From an uncultured Bacteroidales bacterium (GTDB lineage Bacteria; Bacteroidota; Bacteroidia; Bacteroidales; P3), in contig CALUMK010000005.1 in the NCBI GenBank assembly GCA_944321735.1, positions 54,040 to 118,039 of the forward strand: a DNA stretch of 64,000 nt. Reading direction: 5' to 3'. The translations under genes and the position numbers were made by a program. Under the pieces are notes generated by a model. That model saw nothing but the letters and a program-made list of their open reading frames with translations, was not told the DNA's origin and made no database searches. Positions 36,468-45,507 of this stretch are shown piece after piece (the first letter of the stretch is position 1; each line of letters starts with the position of its first letter).

Positions 36468-37859
36468 TTATTCCTTGGCGCAAGCTTCTTCCACTTCGGC
36501 CACCGTCTTGGGAATCGGCTGCCCCAGCACCTTGCAGCCCTTCTCGGTAATCAACACGTCGTCCTCGATGCGGATGCCGCCGAAATCCTTGTAGGCTTCC
36601 ACCTTGTCGTAATCGATATACTGAGTAAACTTATCCTTGCTCCGCCACATATCGATCAATGCCGGAATGAAATAGATGCCCGGTTCCACCGTCAGCACGA
36701 AGCCCGGCTGCAACCTACGTCCCAGACGCAGATAAGACAGGCCGAATTGGTCGGAACGCTTGATTTCATCATCATAGCCGAACAGGTTCTCGCCCATGTT
36801 TTCCATATCATGGACATCCAGGCCCATCATGTGACCCAAACCGTGCGGCATGAACATGGCGTGCGCCCCTTCCATCACCGCCTGCTCGATCTCGCCCTTC
36901 ATCAGGCCGAGATCCTTCAAGCCCTGCGCAATCACCTTGCAAGCCGCAATATGGTAATCACGGTAAGGCAGACCCGGCTTCAAGGTCTCAATCGTGGTCA
37001 TGTTGGCCTTCAGAACAATCTCGTAAATCTCTTTCTGGCGGGCATTGAACTTGCCGCCCACCGGAGTGGAACGGGTAATATCCGAACAGTAGTTGCTATG
37101 GGCTTCAGCTCCCACGTCGGCCACCATCATGCGGCCTTCCTTGAGCGGATTGCTATGGTCATGGTTGTGCAACGTCTGCCCGTTAATCGACACAATCGGA
37201 GGGAAGGACATCCCGCCGTGGTGACGCAAGGCGATGCCTTCCATCGCACCGGCAACCTGGTATTCGTAAGCCCCCGGCTTGCACATCTTCATCGCGGTGG
37301 TATGCATCTTGTAGGCAATATCCATCGCGATTTCGATTTCAGCCAGTTCTTCCTTGCCCTTGATGGAACGCTGGTCGGAAATAGCCTTGATCAGTTCCAC
37401 CGACTGGCTGTCTTTCAGCTTGGCAACCGGTATCGAAAGCCATTCGCTCATCTTCTGGGCAATCTGCATATTGTACGGAGCCACGAAATGCACCCGCCGA
37501 CGGCTCAAAGCCGCCTTATGCAACAGATTGCGCAATTCCTCTACCGGAGCGGTATCCGCGATACCCACTTCGGCCGCCATGTCGGCCACCGAAGGCAGAT
37601 GCCCCATCCAGATGATGTCGTCCATCGTCAGGTCATCGGCATAAAGGTAATCCTTGTCAGCGTCCAAATCGATTACCCCGTACATGTCCGGCTTCTGCAA
37701 ACCGAAGAAGTACAGGAAATTGCTATCTTGTCTGAACGGATAGGTATTGCCAGCGTAGTTGCAAGGCACTTCGGGATTGCCCGGAAAGAAAACCAGCCCG
37801 CCTTTCAAGCTCTGTCTCAACTTGGCACGACGAGCAGCATAAATCTTTTTGTCAAACAT
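36468..37859 (-). CDS. pepP: Xaa-Pro aminopeptidase (aminopeptidase P family, M24)
   Basis: A 463-residue protein that removes an N-terminal residue before proline. The N-terminal creatinase-like domain begins MFDKKIYAARRAKLRQSLKG and has the SNFLYFFGLQKPD segment. The M24 pita-bread metal ligands are Asp in VADVGAEAHSNYCSDITRS, His in MPHGLGHMMGLDVHDM, Glu in LTVEPGIYF and Glu in GGIRIEDDVLIT. Length is normal. Start ATG 37859 is preceded by a good promoter at 37968-37999. Single gene. Confidence 0.95.
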   Translation of the reverse strand: MFDKKIYAARRAKLRQSLKGGLVFFPGNPEVPCNYAGNTYPFRQDSNFLYFFGLQKPDMYGVIDLDADKDYLYADDLTMDDIIWMGHLPSVADMAAEVGIADTAPVEELRNLLHKAALSRRRVHFVAPYNMQIAQKMSEWLSIPVAKLKDSQSVELIKAISDQRSIKGKEELAEIEIAMDIAYKMHTTAMKMCKPGAYEYQVAGAMEGIALRHHGGMSFPPIVSINGQTLHNHDHSNPLKEGRMMVADVGAEAHSNYCSDITRSTPVGGKFNARQKEIYEIVLKANMTTIETLKPGLPYRDYHIAACKVIAQGLKDLGLMKGEIEQAVMEGAHAMFMPHGLGHMMGLDVHDMENMGENLFGYDDEIKRSDQFGLSYLRLGRRLQPGFVLTVEPGIYFIPALIDMWRSKDKFTQYIDYDKVEAYKDFGGIRIEDDVLITEKGCKVLGQPIPKTVAEVEEACAKE

Positions 37860-37967
37860 AATCTGCTATTAATAGGATTGCAAAAACGGCTCGACCCTGC
37901 TGCCAGCCAAGCCCTTATTCTCATAAGGCCACATGGCAGCAAGCCGACCTCCGTCAACTCAACGTTT

Positions 37968-37999
37968 GCAAAGATAGTGAAAGTCGAGAGCAATGCAAA
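37968..37999 (-). promoter_or_regulatory. Promoter of pepP
   Basis: The - strand carries TTTG (37996-37999), 19 bases, then TATCTTTGC (37968-37976), matching the Bacteroidota consensus. The -33 part lies in one arm of the repeat hairpin at 37990-38024. Confidence 0.65.
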
Positions 38000-38037
38000 A
38001 GGTGCTTGCTCTGTTTTGCATTGCCGAGGCGCATCCT
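37974..38037. repeat. Compact REP-like element fused to the pepP promoter
   Basis: It starts ATAGTGAAAGTCGAGAGCA (identical to 33202-33220) and ends TGCCGAGGCGCATCCT. GCAATGCAAAA (37990-38000) pairs with TTTTGCATTGC (38014-38024). It lies between the feoAB stop and the pepP promoter. Confidence 0.75.
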
Positions 38038-38154
38038 ACCTTCGGCGACAGCCAAAGATACGAAATTTTCTTGCCTGTCGGCATTAAAAAAACAACGAAA
38101 ACTCCCGAACGAGGCCGATGCGCGAATCCATCAAATCATTCAATCTGCGGCCTG

Positions 38155-40602
38155 TCAGAACACACCGCAGATCAACCGTCCCACCTGAAAGACAATAAAC
38201 GACACAATCCAAGCCACCGTCGTTGTATAGAAAGCCATGAAGATAGCCCATTTCCAGCTGCCGCTCTCCCGCGCCACGGTCGAAAAGACCCCGATACAAG
38301 GGAAATAGAGCAGAACGAACATCAAAAAGGACAAAGCGGTTATCGCGGTAAACGAACTTGCCGGATCCATGATCATACTCATAGTGCTTACCACCACTTC
38401 CTTAGCCGAGATACCTGCCAACAGGCAGACTCCCATCTCCCAGTTCATGCCCAATGGCCGGATTGCCGGTTCGATGAACTGCCCAATACGGGCCAGATAG
38501 GATTGTTCCAGATGCGCCTTGTCCAACTGCGCCTGCATTTCAGCGGTCACTTCCACGCCCGCCGGAGCTTCAGGCCCTACTGGGAAATAGCCCAATGCCC
38601 AGACTATAATCGAGGCAATCAAGATGATACCCCCGATTTTCTTCAAATACTGCTTGCCTCGAACCCAAAGGCTGCGTCCCACCGAACGCCAGGTCGGCCA
38701 GCGGTAAGGCGGCATTTCCATCACAAAAGGGCTGTCGAAGGCTTTCAGAATCGTATGCCGGAACAACAAAGCCGACAAAATCGACACCAGAATCCCGAAC
38801 AGGTAAAGCAAGAATATCACCGTCCCGGCATGTTTCGGGAAAAACAGACCTACCAACAGCACATAAACCGGAAGACGGGCGCTGCAAGACATAAAGGGGA
38901 TAATCAGCATCGTAATCAACCGGTCCTTGCGGCTCTCAATGGTCCGGGTGGCCATGATGGCCGGCACATTGCAGCCGAAACCGATAATCATCGGAATGAA
39001 CGACTTGCCGTGCAGCCCTATCGTATGCATCAATTTGTCCATGATGAATGCCACCCTCGCCATATAGCCGGTGGATTCCATAATAGAAACGAAGAAAAAC
39101 AGAATCAATATATTAGGAAGAAACACAAGCACACCGCCAGCTCCCTGCACGACCCCGTCCACTAAAACCGCCCGGAAGATATTGTCTGGCAGAACGCTAT
39201 TGAGCCAGCCTGCCAGCCAAGCCACTCCGGCATCGATCCAGTCCATAGGATACTGCCCTACGGTAAATGTGGCCTGGAACATGATCCACAAGAAAGCCAA
39301 AAAGATAGGGAAACCCCAAATCCGATGGGTTAGAATCCTGTCCAGCTGCTCGGTAATCCGGCGGCGGGAAGAAGCTACCGCCACCGCACCTTCATCCTCC
39401 TTGGCATCGGCCGCTTCCTGCCTGTCTGCCGCTTTGACGGAATCCGCTTTGGGCGCGGGCTTGTAGGCTTCGCGCAACGCACCCCGCACAAAAGCGTAAC
39501 GGTAATCGGCAAACACTTGGTCCACGTCCTCTCCAAAAAGTTTCTGCAAACGGACACCCTCTGTTCCGGCCACGGACTTCAACTCCGCCAAATGCTCCAA
39601 AATATTCGCTTTCTCAATCCATTCGGTATCGCCTTCCAGCAACTTGATAGCCAAATACCGGGAAGAATAAATCTGGTCGTACCAAGGGTCTTTCCAGATT
39701 TCTTCCTGCAACAGCCTCAAGCTATTCTCCACTTCCTCGGCATAGGGAATATGCACATGGCGGACCGTCTTGTCCCTATCCTCGTTGACCTCGATAATCT
39801 TGTCCAGCAAGGCATCGACCCCTTTCTTGGTCCGTCCCACCGTCGGCACAATCGGCATCCCGATCAGCATGCCGAGACGTCCCATATCCAGAACCGCTCC
39901 CGAAGCCTGCAATTCATCGTACATGTTCAAGGCCATGACACCCCGGTAATCCATGTCTATCAACTGGGTGGTCATATACAGGTTACGTTCCAGATTGGAA
40001 GCATCCACCACATTGACCAAGACATCAGGCTTGTGTTCCAGCAGATAGGCCATCACCAACTTTTCTTCCGGGGAATAAGGAGACAAGGAATACGTCCCCG
40101 GCAAATCTGTCAGTCGAATCTTATGGCCTTTGTAAGTGAACTCTATCGTTTTGGTATCGACAGTGACCCCGCTGTAATTCCCCACATGCTCGAAAGCCCC
40201 CGAAAGCGCGTTGTAAAGCGAAGTCTTGCCTGTATTGGGATTGCCCACCATGCAGACCTCGATGACCGAATGACTGTCGATTTCCCGTTCCAGCGGCGCG
40301 GACTGCGGATCCTCATGAGGTTGGAGGCAAGCCACTTGTCCAGTCTGCAATTCCCTGTATTTCAACGCCTCATCGGGTGTGCAAACCAAGACTTCTATCA
40401 ACTCGGCCTCGGCCCGACGCAAGGATATCTCGCTATCCAAAACTCGGAATTCCACCGGGTCTTTCAGAGGGGCCGACCTCAGTACGGTGACCATTTGCCC
40501 GCGGACAAACCCCATCTCGATAATTCTATGACGGAATGCCCCGCGTCCTTTCACCTTCAGAATCATGGCCTGCTGGCCTTCTTTCAAATCGTTCAGCGTC
40601 AT
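38155..40602 (-). CDS. feoB: Ferrous iron transporter, FeoA-FeoB fusion
   Basis: An 815-residue fusion from ATG 40602 (MTLNDLKEGQ). Residues 1-75 are a FeoA SH3-like domain (RHRIIEMGFVRGQMVTVL). The FeoB GTPase follows: G1 GNPNTGKT (120-127), G2 region NYSGVTVDTKT, G3 DLPGTYSL, and NMYD as the G4-like motif. A charged spacer (VKAADRQEAADAKEDEGAVA) leads to the membrane part with Gate repeats, e.g. MIIGFGCNVPAIMATRTIES, MSCSARLPVYVLL and LAGISAKEVVVSTM. It imports Fe2+ across the inner membrane. FeoA-FeoB fusions are usual in Bacteroidota. A palindrome upstream (40676-40695) is a candidate iron-regulator site. Confidence 0.96.
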   Translation of the reverse strand: MTLNDLKEGQQAMILKVKGRGAFRHRIIEMGFVRGQMVTVLRSAPLKDPVEFRVLDSEISLRRAEAELIEVLVCTPDEALKYRELQTGQVACLQPHEDPQSAPLEREIDSHSVIEVCMVGNPNTGKTSLYNALSGAFEHVGNYSGVTVDTKTIEFTYKGHKIRLTDLPGTYSLSPYSPEEKLVMAYLLEHKPDVLVNVVDASNLERNLYMTTQLIDMDYRGVMALNMYDELQASGAVLDMGRLGMLIGMPIVPTVGRTKKGVDALLDKIIEVNEDRDKTVRHVHIPYAEEVENSLRLLQEEIWKDPWYDQIYSSRYLAIKLLEGDTEWIEKANILEHLAELKSVAGTEGVRLQKLFGEDVDQVFADYRYAFVRGALREAYKPAPKADSVKAADRQEAADAKEDEGAVAVASSRRRITEQLDRILTHRIWGFPIFLAFLWIMFQATFTVGQYPMDWIDAGVAWLAGWLNSVLPDNIFRAVLVDGVVQGAGGVLVFLPNILILFFFVSIMESTGYMARVAFIMDKLMHTIGLHGKSFIPMIIGFGCNVPAIMATRTIESRKDRLITMLIIPFMSCSARLPVYVLLVGLFFPKHAGTVIFLLYLFGILVSILSALLFRHTILKAFDSPFVMEMPPYRWPTWRSVGRSLWVRGKQYLKKIGGIILIASIIVWALGYFPVGPEAPAGVEVTAEMQAQLDKAHLEQSYLARIGQFIEPAIRPLGMNWEMGVCLLAGISAKEVVVSTMSMIMDPASSFTAITALSFLMFVLLYFPCIGVFSTVARESGSWKWAIFMAFYTTTVAWIVSFIVFQVGRLICGVF

Positions 40603-40675
40603 AATCAATGCTTTATCAACAATTTTCCACCCATGGAAAATCCGAGCGAAAATAAAATATGTAGCAGTGTAATGC

Positions 40676-40695
40676 AATACCTACATATAGGTATT
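40676..40695. promoter_or_regulatory. Palindromic candidate operator upstream of feoAB
   Basis: AATACCTA, four bases, TAGGTATT: a perfect 8-bp inverted repeat 74 bases before the feoAB ATG. The AGGT-containing half-sites recall DtxR/MntR-type iron boxes, but the assignment to a regulator is inference. Confidence 0.5.
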
Positions 40696-40845
40696 TTGAA
40701 TCTGCCTGGTAAATCCAGCAATCCGTTGGCCTGAACCCAACAAAGTCAAGAAACACTATTGGTGCAGAATGCACATAACGAAAGAGAGGGAGGAAACGTA
40801 AAAAAAACGTAAATAAAGGAAAAAACCAAAATTCCCGGATCTATG

Positions 40846-40876
40846 CCGGCGTATCAGAACGGGCAAGATACGCCGG
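40846..40876 (-). terminator. Stem-loop immediately after glmS
   Basis: CCGGCGTATC (40846-40855) pairs perfectly with GATACGCCGG (40867-40876), touching the glmS stop codon. No T run follows on the - strand, so termination may be partial. Confidence 0.6.
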
Positions 40877-42730
40877 TTATTCCACGGTGACAGACTTAGC
40901 CAGGTTCCTCGGCTGATCCACATTACAACCCCGTTGAACGGCAATATGGTATGCTAAAAGCTGCAATGGAATGCAAGCAAGAATCGGCACCAGCATCTCT
41001 TCCGTCTCCGGAATTTCCACCGAGAAGTCAGACAAAGCCTTCACTTCCACATCCCCCTCGCTCACAATCGAAATAATCCGACCCTGACGAGCCTTGACTT
41101 CTTGTATATTGCTGACAATCTTCTCGTAATTCCCTTTCTTGGTAGCAATCACCACAATGGGCATCTCGGCATCAATCAAGGCGATAGGCCCGTGCTTCAT
41201 TTCGGCGGCAGGATAACCTTCGGCATGGATATAGGAAATTTCCTTGAGCTTCAACGCCCCTTCCAAAGCCAACGGGTAATTGTAACCGCGCCCCAAATAA
41301 AGGAAGTTGCGCGAATAGGTGAAAATCTTGGCGAAATCGGCAATCTGGACATTCTTTGTCAAGACCTGCTCCATCTTTTCAGGCAGTTCATGGATAGCCT
41401 TGACGATGCTTTCAAAACGGCTCGGCTTGATAGTTCCTTTCAACTTGCCCAATGCCAAAGCCAGCAAAGTCAGCACGCAGACCTGGGCTGTGAAAGCCTT
41501 GGTTGAAGCCACCCCGATTTCAGGGCCGGCATGGGTGTACGTCCCGCTATCGGTAGCCCGGGCTATCGAAGAACCGACCACATTGCAGATACCGTAGATA
41601 AACGCCCCTTTCTGCTTGGCCAGCTTGACCGCTGCCAAGGTATCGGCCGTTTCTCCGGACTGGGAAATCGCAATTACCACATCATCCGGGTAAACCAAGG
41701 GATCCCGGTAACGGAATTCCGAAGCATATTCCACTTCCACCGGTATCCGGGCGTATTCTTCTATGGCGTACTCGCCCACCAAACCGGCATGCCAGGATGT
41801 CCCGCATCCAACAATGATGATACGGCGGGCATTGAGGAACTTATCCTTGTGGTCAATCACTCCGGAGAGAGACACCGTATTCAAATCCACATTGATACGA
41901 CCGCTCAAGCTATCGCGCAAAGTCCTCGGCTGCTCGTAAATCTCTTTGAGCATGAAATGGGGGAAACCGTTCTTCTCCAACATCGAAAGGCTCATTTCCA
42001 GTTTCTGAATCAATGGCACTTTCTTGACGTTCTTCAAATTGGTTATCTCCATCTTAGGCTTGCCTCTGAGCGGCAGGCTCAAAACCGCGATCTCCTCATC
42101 CTCAAGATAAACCACATCCTTGGTGTATTCCACAATCGGCGTGGCATCCGAGGCGGCCAGAAATTCATCCTTGCCGATACCAATCACCAAAGGACTGCCC
42201 TTGCGAGCCACGATGATGCTGCGCGGCATCTCTTTCGACATAATGGCAATCGCATAGGCCCCCACCACCTGGCTCAAAGCCTGGTGCACGGCGTCAACCA
42301 AGGAGATATTGCTGCTCATCCGGATATAATCGATGAACTGCACCAGGACTTCGGTATCGGTCTCGCTGTAGAAAGTCCGACCCTGCTTGATTAATTCCTT
42401 CTTGATTGTCTGGTAATTCTCGATAATCCCATTGTGAATCAAAACCAAATCCCCGTACTGGGAAACATGTGGATGGGCATTGATCTGGTTGGGTTCGCCA
42501 TGGGTCGCCCAACGGGTATGGGCAATCCCGAGGCTCCCGCTCACATCCTTGCCTTGAACGGATTCTTCCAAATCCGAAACCTTTCCCCTCTTCTTATAGA
42601 CATTAAGCCGATTATGGTTATACAGGCATATCCCGGCACTATCGTACCCCCTGTATTCCAGCCTGTGCAAACCTTTAATCAAGATGGGATAAGCTTGCTT
42701 TTTACCTATGTATGCTACGATTCCACACAT
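40877..42730 (-). CDS. glmS: Glutamine--fructose-6-phosphate aminotransferase (isomerizing)
   Basis: A 617-residue enzyme that makes glucosamine-6-phosphate from fructose-6-phosphate and glutamine, the entry to peptidoglycan and LPS amino sugars. Cys2 (MCGIVAYIG) is the glutaminase nucleophile. Other N-domain motifs are HTRWATHGEPN and HNGIIENYQ. Two SIS domains follow (VGCGTSWHAGLVGEYAIEE; YSRNFLYLGRGYNYPLALEG), then the C-tail PRNLAKSVTVE. It starts 3 bases after the DUF4270 stop, so it is the third gene of an operon. No glmS ribozyme is possible in that gap. Confidence 0.98.
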   Translation of the reverse strand: MCGIVAYIGKKQAYPILIKGLHRLEYRGYDSAGICLYNHNRLNVYKKRGKVSDLEESVQGKDVSGSLGIAHTRWATHGEPNQINAHPHVSQYGDLVLIHNGIIENYQTIKKELIKQGRTFYSETDTEVLVQFIDYIRMSSNISLVDAVHQALSQVVGAYAIAIMSKEMPRSIIVARKGSPLVIGIGKDEFLAASDATPIVEYTKDVVYLEDEEIAVLSLPLRGKPKMEITNLKNVKKVPLIQKLEMSLSMLEKNGFPHFMLKEIYEQPRTLRDSLSGRINVDLNTVSLSGVIDHKDKFLNARRIIIVGCGTSWHAGLVGEYAIEEYARIPVEVEYASEFRYRDPLVYPDDVVIAISQSGETADTLAAVKLAKQKGAFIYGICNVVGSSIARATDSGTYTHAGPEIGVASTKAFTAQVCVLTLLALALGKLKGTIKPSRFESIVKAIHELPEKMEQVLTKNVQIADFAKIFTYSRNFLYLGRGYNYPLALEGALKLKEISYIHAEGYPAAEMKHGPIALIDAEMPIVVIATKKGNYEKIVSNIQEVKARQGRIISIVSEGDVEVKALSDFSVEIPETEEMLVPILACIPLQLLAYHIAVQRGCNVDQPRNLAKSVTVE

Positions 42731-42733
42731 CTA

Positions 42734-44152
42734 TCACCGATTTATTGAATCATTAATAATCGTATAAATCACTTCCAGCCGCATATAATCCTTTTCGGCC
42801 CGAGGACCGTAAAGCACCACGCGGGTCGGCCGCTCGTATCTCTCCGTCGTAACAGGCGCTACATCTATATAATCCCTGAAATACTTGCGATTGGCCGTAT
42901 CCACAGTGGTCATATAAGCCAGCTTCTGAAAGTACCGGGTCACGTTCAAGCGGTATTCGCCTGCCGATTCGTCATAATATCCTCCCGGATCCGAAGCATC
43001 GGGCAACTCGGATTCGGAAGCCTTGCCATGGTAGAGGAAACACTGCAACTGCTCCGGGTAGCCGATATCCGATTCTTCCCCCTTATCCACGTTTTTCAGA
43101 ACCAAGACAGCCTGATTGATCACAATTTTGTCCCCGTCTATTTCTGTCGGGAAATTCGGAATCCTGAAACGAACCCGGCTGCCTCCGGACCCTTCTATAT
43201 ACAGACGCTGACCACCGCTGGCGGTATCTCCGGACTCCTCCATTTGAGACTTGTACAACAAATCCGTCGAAAGATTCCTGTCCCTCAACACATGCGTAAA
43301 ACGCATCGGACCCAAAATAAAATCCTGATAGGAGGTGCTGGTTCCATCCCCGTTGAAATAAACCGTAATCATCGCGCCTTCCGCATACAGGTTCGACACC
43401 AAAAAGACAATGCTCTGATTCTCACTATAGCATGGTTCCACTTTCAGATACATCCCCTTGAAATATTTCGGCATGGCCGATATATCCTCCTGCTCGGTGG
43501 AAGTCATCTGCAAAACGCTATTCAGCAACTTTTCACCAAGCTTGTTATCAACACGGACACGCAAGTCCGGTATCACCGTCATCGCTGTCCCATTGACCGT
43601 GTCCGTAACGGTATCATACGGGCGAGGATAAACCGTTATCGGAGCGCTCAAGGCCACCGGGTCGTATTTCACTTGATAATTGGAAGAATAAGCGCTGTCC
43701 GCCCCGGTGCCATCCACCAAATCCTCGGTCACTTCGTAAAGCGAAAAAGTCAAAGGCCGACCATCCATCTTCTTATGGGTCGGATAGAACGTGGAATAAG
43801 GAAGATTCAAGACCACGGAATCCACCCTGAATCCCGCCGTCAGCTCCCCGGCATGATAGGCAGTATCCGAAGTCCTCATGGAAAGCAGCTGAACCACCAA
43901 ATTATACGTGGCACCACCAAACACCGGACTATACGAAGCTCCTATCAGGACATCGCTTCCGTTCTGAAGGATCAACGAATCGTCAGAGACGCTGAAAGCT
44001 TCTATCTTGAAAGCCGTATCGTACTTTGCGACCAGCACGTTATTGTCATGCATCCCGTTCCCCAAAATGGAATCCGGATCAGTCTTGCAGGCGGCCGAAA
44101 AAGCCAGGATTACAGGCAATATCGCCCACAATCTCTTTCGGAAAAATTTCAT
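42734..44152 (-). CDS. DUF4270 family outer-membrane lipoprotein
   Basis: A 472-residue lipoprotein: signal FRKRLWAILPVILAFSAAC with the lipid-anchor Cys, then KTDPDSILGNG, the typical start of DUF4270. The body is beta-rich (VDSVVLNLPYSTFYPTH, VLRDRNLSTDLLYKS, RVRFRIPNFPTEIDGDK). It lies in a tight operon, 3 bases from the GT5 protein upstream and 3 from glmS downstream. This arrangement is one I associate with Bacteroidales generally. Its constancy suggests a link to envelope polysaccharide or amino-sugar metabolism, but DUF4270 has no proven role. Confidence 0.9.
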   Translation of the reverse strand: MKFFRKRLWAILPVILAFSAACKTDPDSILGNGMHDNNVLVAKYDTAFKIEAFSVSDDSLILQNGSDVLIGASYSPVFGGATYNLVVQLLSMRTSDTAYHAGELTAGFRVDSVVLNLPYSTFYPTHKKMDGRPLTFSLYEVTEDLVDGTGADSAYSSNYQVKYDPVALSAPITVYPRPYDTVTDTVNGTAMTVIPDLRVRVDNKLGEKLLNSVLQMTSTEQEDISAMPKYFKGMYLKVEPCYSENQSIVFLVSNLYAEGAMITVYFNGDGTSTSYQDFILGPMRFTHVLRDRNLSTDLLYKSQMEESGDTASGGQRLYIEGSGGSRVRFRIPNFPTEIDGDKIVINQAVLVLKNVDKGEESDIGYPEQLQCFLYHGKASESELPDASDPGGYYDESAGEYRLNVTRYFQKLAYMTTVDTANRKYFRDYIDVAPVTTERYERPTRVVLYGPRAEKDYMRLEVIYTIINDSINR

Positions 44153-44155
44153 GGA

Positions 44156-44977
44156 TTATTTCTTTTTCTTGAGGAACTTTGCGTAAAACGCATTGACTTT
44201 TTCCACATAGCCGTCATCTCCCGGATAGTCTAAAACAGGTTTCTTGGTAGCGCCAACCAATTCTCCCAACCAAGACGAACCCGCATCGGGATCCCCGCAT
44301 ATCAGCCCGTCCGAGAAATCAATGGCCAGACGGGTCAAATCCCGGAAAGAAAAATGTCCGTACTGATTGATATCCCGATTAGACACATTGTCAAAAGCCA
44401 ATTTCTTGGGAAAATCGGCAGGAAAGTCCCCTTCAAACCCGTCTTGATACAATGTGGACACCACCTTGGTATGCGAAAACAAGGGACTGTCTTTATAAAT
44501 CCTTTTGACATACAGAGGCAGTAGCGAGGAAAACCATCCGCTGCAGTGGATTATATCAGGAGCCCAAGCCAGTTTCTTCACGGTCTCCAATACCCCCCGG
44601 GCAAAAAAGATGCATTTTTCATCATTGTCCGGATAGAAATTCCCCTCCGCATCGTAAAACATATTCTTCTTATAAAAGAATTCCTCGTTATCAATGAAAT
44701 AAATCTGCATCCTCGCCGATTGGATTGAAGCGACCTTAATGATAAGCGGATGATCCGCATCATTGATAATCAAGTTAATGCCTGAAAGCCGGATTACTTC
44801 ATGCAATTGATTCCGCCGCTCGTTTATGACACCGTAACGAGGCATAAAGGTACGGATTTCATTGCCTTGCTCCTGGATTCCCTGAGGCAGGAACCGCCCC
44901 ACTTTCGACATCGGAGTCTCCACCGTGTAAGGGAAAATCTCCTGACTGACAAATAATATTTTTGGCTTCTCCATCAA
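44156..44977 (-). CDS. Glycogen/starch synthase-like protein with only the GT5 N-terminal domain
   Basis: A 273-residue protein. It matches the N-terminal Rossmann domain of GT5 glycogen synthases: KPKILFVSQEIFPYTVETPM, MSKVGRFLPQGIQEQGNEI, TFMPRYGVINERRNQLHEV and APDIIHCSGWFSSLLPLYVK. The C-terminal GT-B domain that binds ADP-glucose is absent, and the KxGGL-type loop reads PMSKVGR. It ends in a Lys run (FLKKKK). Such short forms are a known Bacteroidota variant. Without the donor domain, glycogen synthesis is doubtful. Start ATG 44977 or 44974. First gene of the operon with DUF4270 and glmS, driven by the promoter at 45103-45134. Confidence 0.88.
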   Translation of the reverse strand: MMEKPKILFVSQEIFPYTVETPMSKVGRFLPQGIQEQGNEIRTFMPRYGVINERRNQLHEVIRLSGINLIINDADHPLIIKVASIQSARMQIYFIDNEEFFYKKNMFYDAEGNFYPDNDEKCIFFARGVLETVKKLAWAPDIIHCSGWFSSLLPLYVKRIYKDSPLFSHTKVVSTLYQDGFEGDFPADFPKKLAFDNVSNRDINQYGHFSFRDLTRLAIDFSDGLICGDPDAGSSWLGELVGATKKPVLDYPGDDGYVEKVNAFYAKFLKKKK

Positions 44978-45102
44978 ACTTGTATTTTTCTGCGCCCCTT
45001 CTTCCTCGCCCTATAGGAAAATCCCGATTAAGGACACAACAAACAGAACAGGCACAGGTTCTGACCCGCAGCATCTTTTTCCGGGCCACAATCCAAGGTT
45101 TT

Positions 45103-45134
45103 GCAAAGTTACAAAATAATTACCAGTCTATCAA
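45103..45134 (-). promoter_or_regulatory. Promoter of the GT5/DUF4270/glmS operon
   Basis: The - strand has TTG (45132-45134), a 20-base spacer and TAACTTTGC (45103-45111), a textbook Bacteroidota promoter 126 bases before the operon start. Confidence 0.75.
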
Positions 45135-45219
45135 GTTCCTTCTTTTTGTCAAAAAAGTGCAATATTTTGACTATCAAAAATTTTCACCAGAGACTTTTTA
45201 AAATACGGCCACCGAAGGA

Positions 45220-45250
45220 TTGCTCTCTTGTCAAAAAAATCTTACCTTTG
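45220..45250 (+). promoter_or_regulatory. Promoter of recJ
   Basis: TTG (45220-45222), 20 bases, TACCTTTG (45243-45250). It is divergent from the glmS operon promoter ~110 bases away. It implies a ~250-base untranslated leader for recJ, in which I see no recognisable regulatory structure. Confidence 0.65.
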
Positions 45251-45507
45251 TAAGTTTGCATAGCGTGACAAAAAAGGTGTTCTTGCCGCAAGAAGCGAAA
45301 CATCTGTGCATTCACGGCATCACAAGCCCGAATTCCCGGCAAAAGCAAGAATCATGCAGGCATGAGGGAAAAGCCGGAAGAATTTGGCCAATGACGAATG
45401 GATTTGAAGCCCGTGTCGCTTTTCTGGATTCATGCGATACTCCCCCGCTTCGGTTCTCCGCAACAGAAGAGACCCGTCCATTCCCCTGCTTTGTTTAATA
45501 TACTAAG

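Noticed and set aside
36312-38087. 591-codon open frame on the + strand over pepP
   Set aside because: Antisense shadow of pepP, with a His/Arg-rich nonsense product and a start inside a repeat.
42731-42733. glmS ribozyme or riboswitch upstream of glmS
   Set aside because: Only three bases separate glmS from DUF4270.
45220-45498. 92-codon + strand ORF before recJ
   Set aside because: It begins at a TTG overlapping the recJ promoter and has no recognisable protein character.
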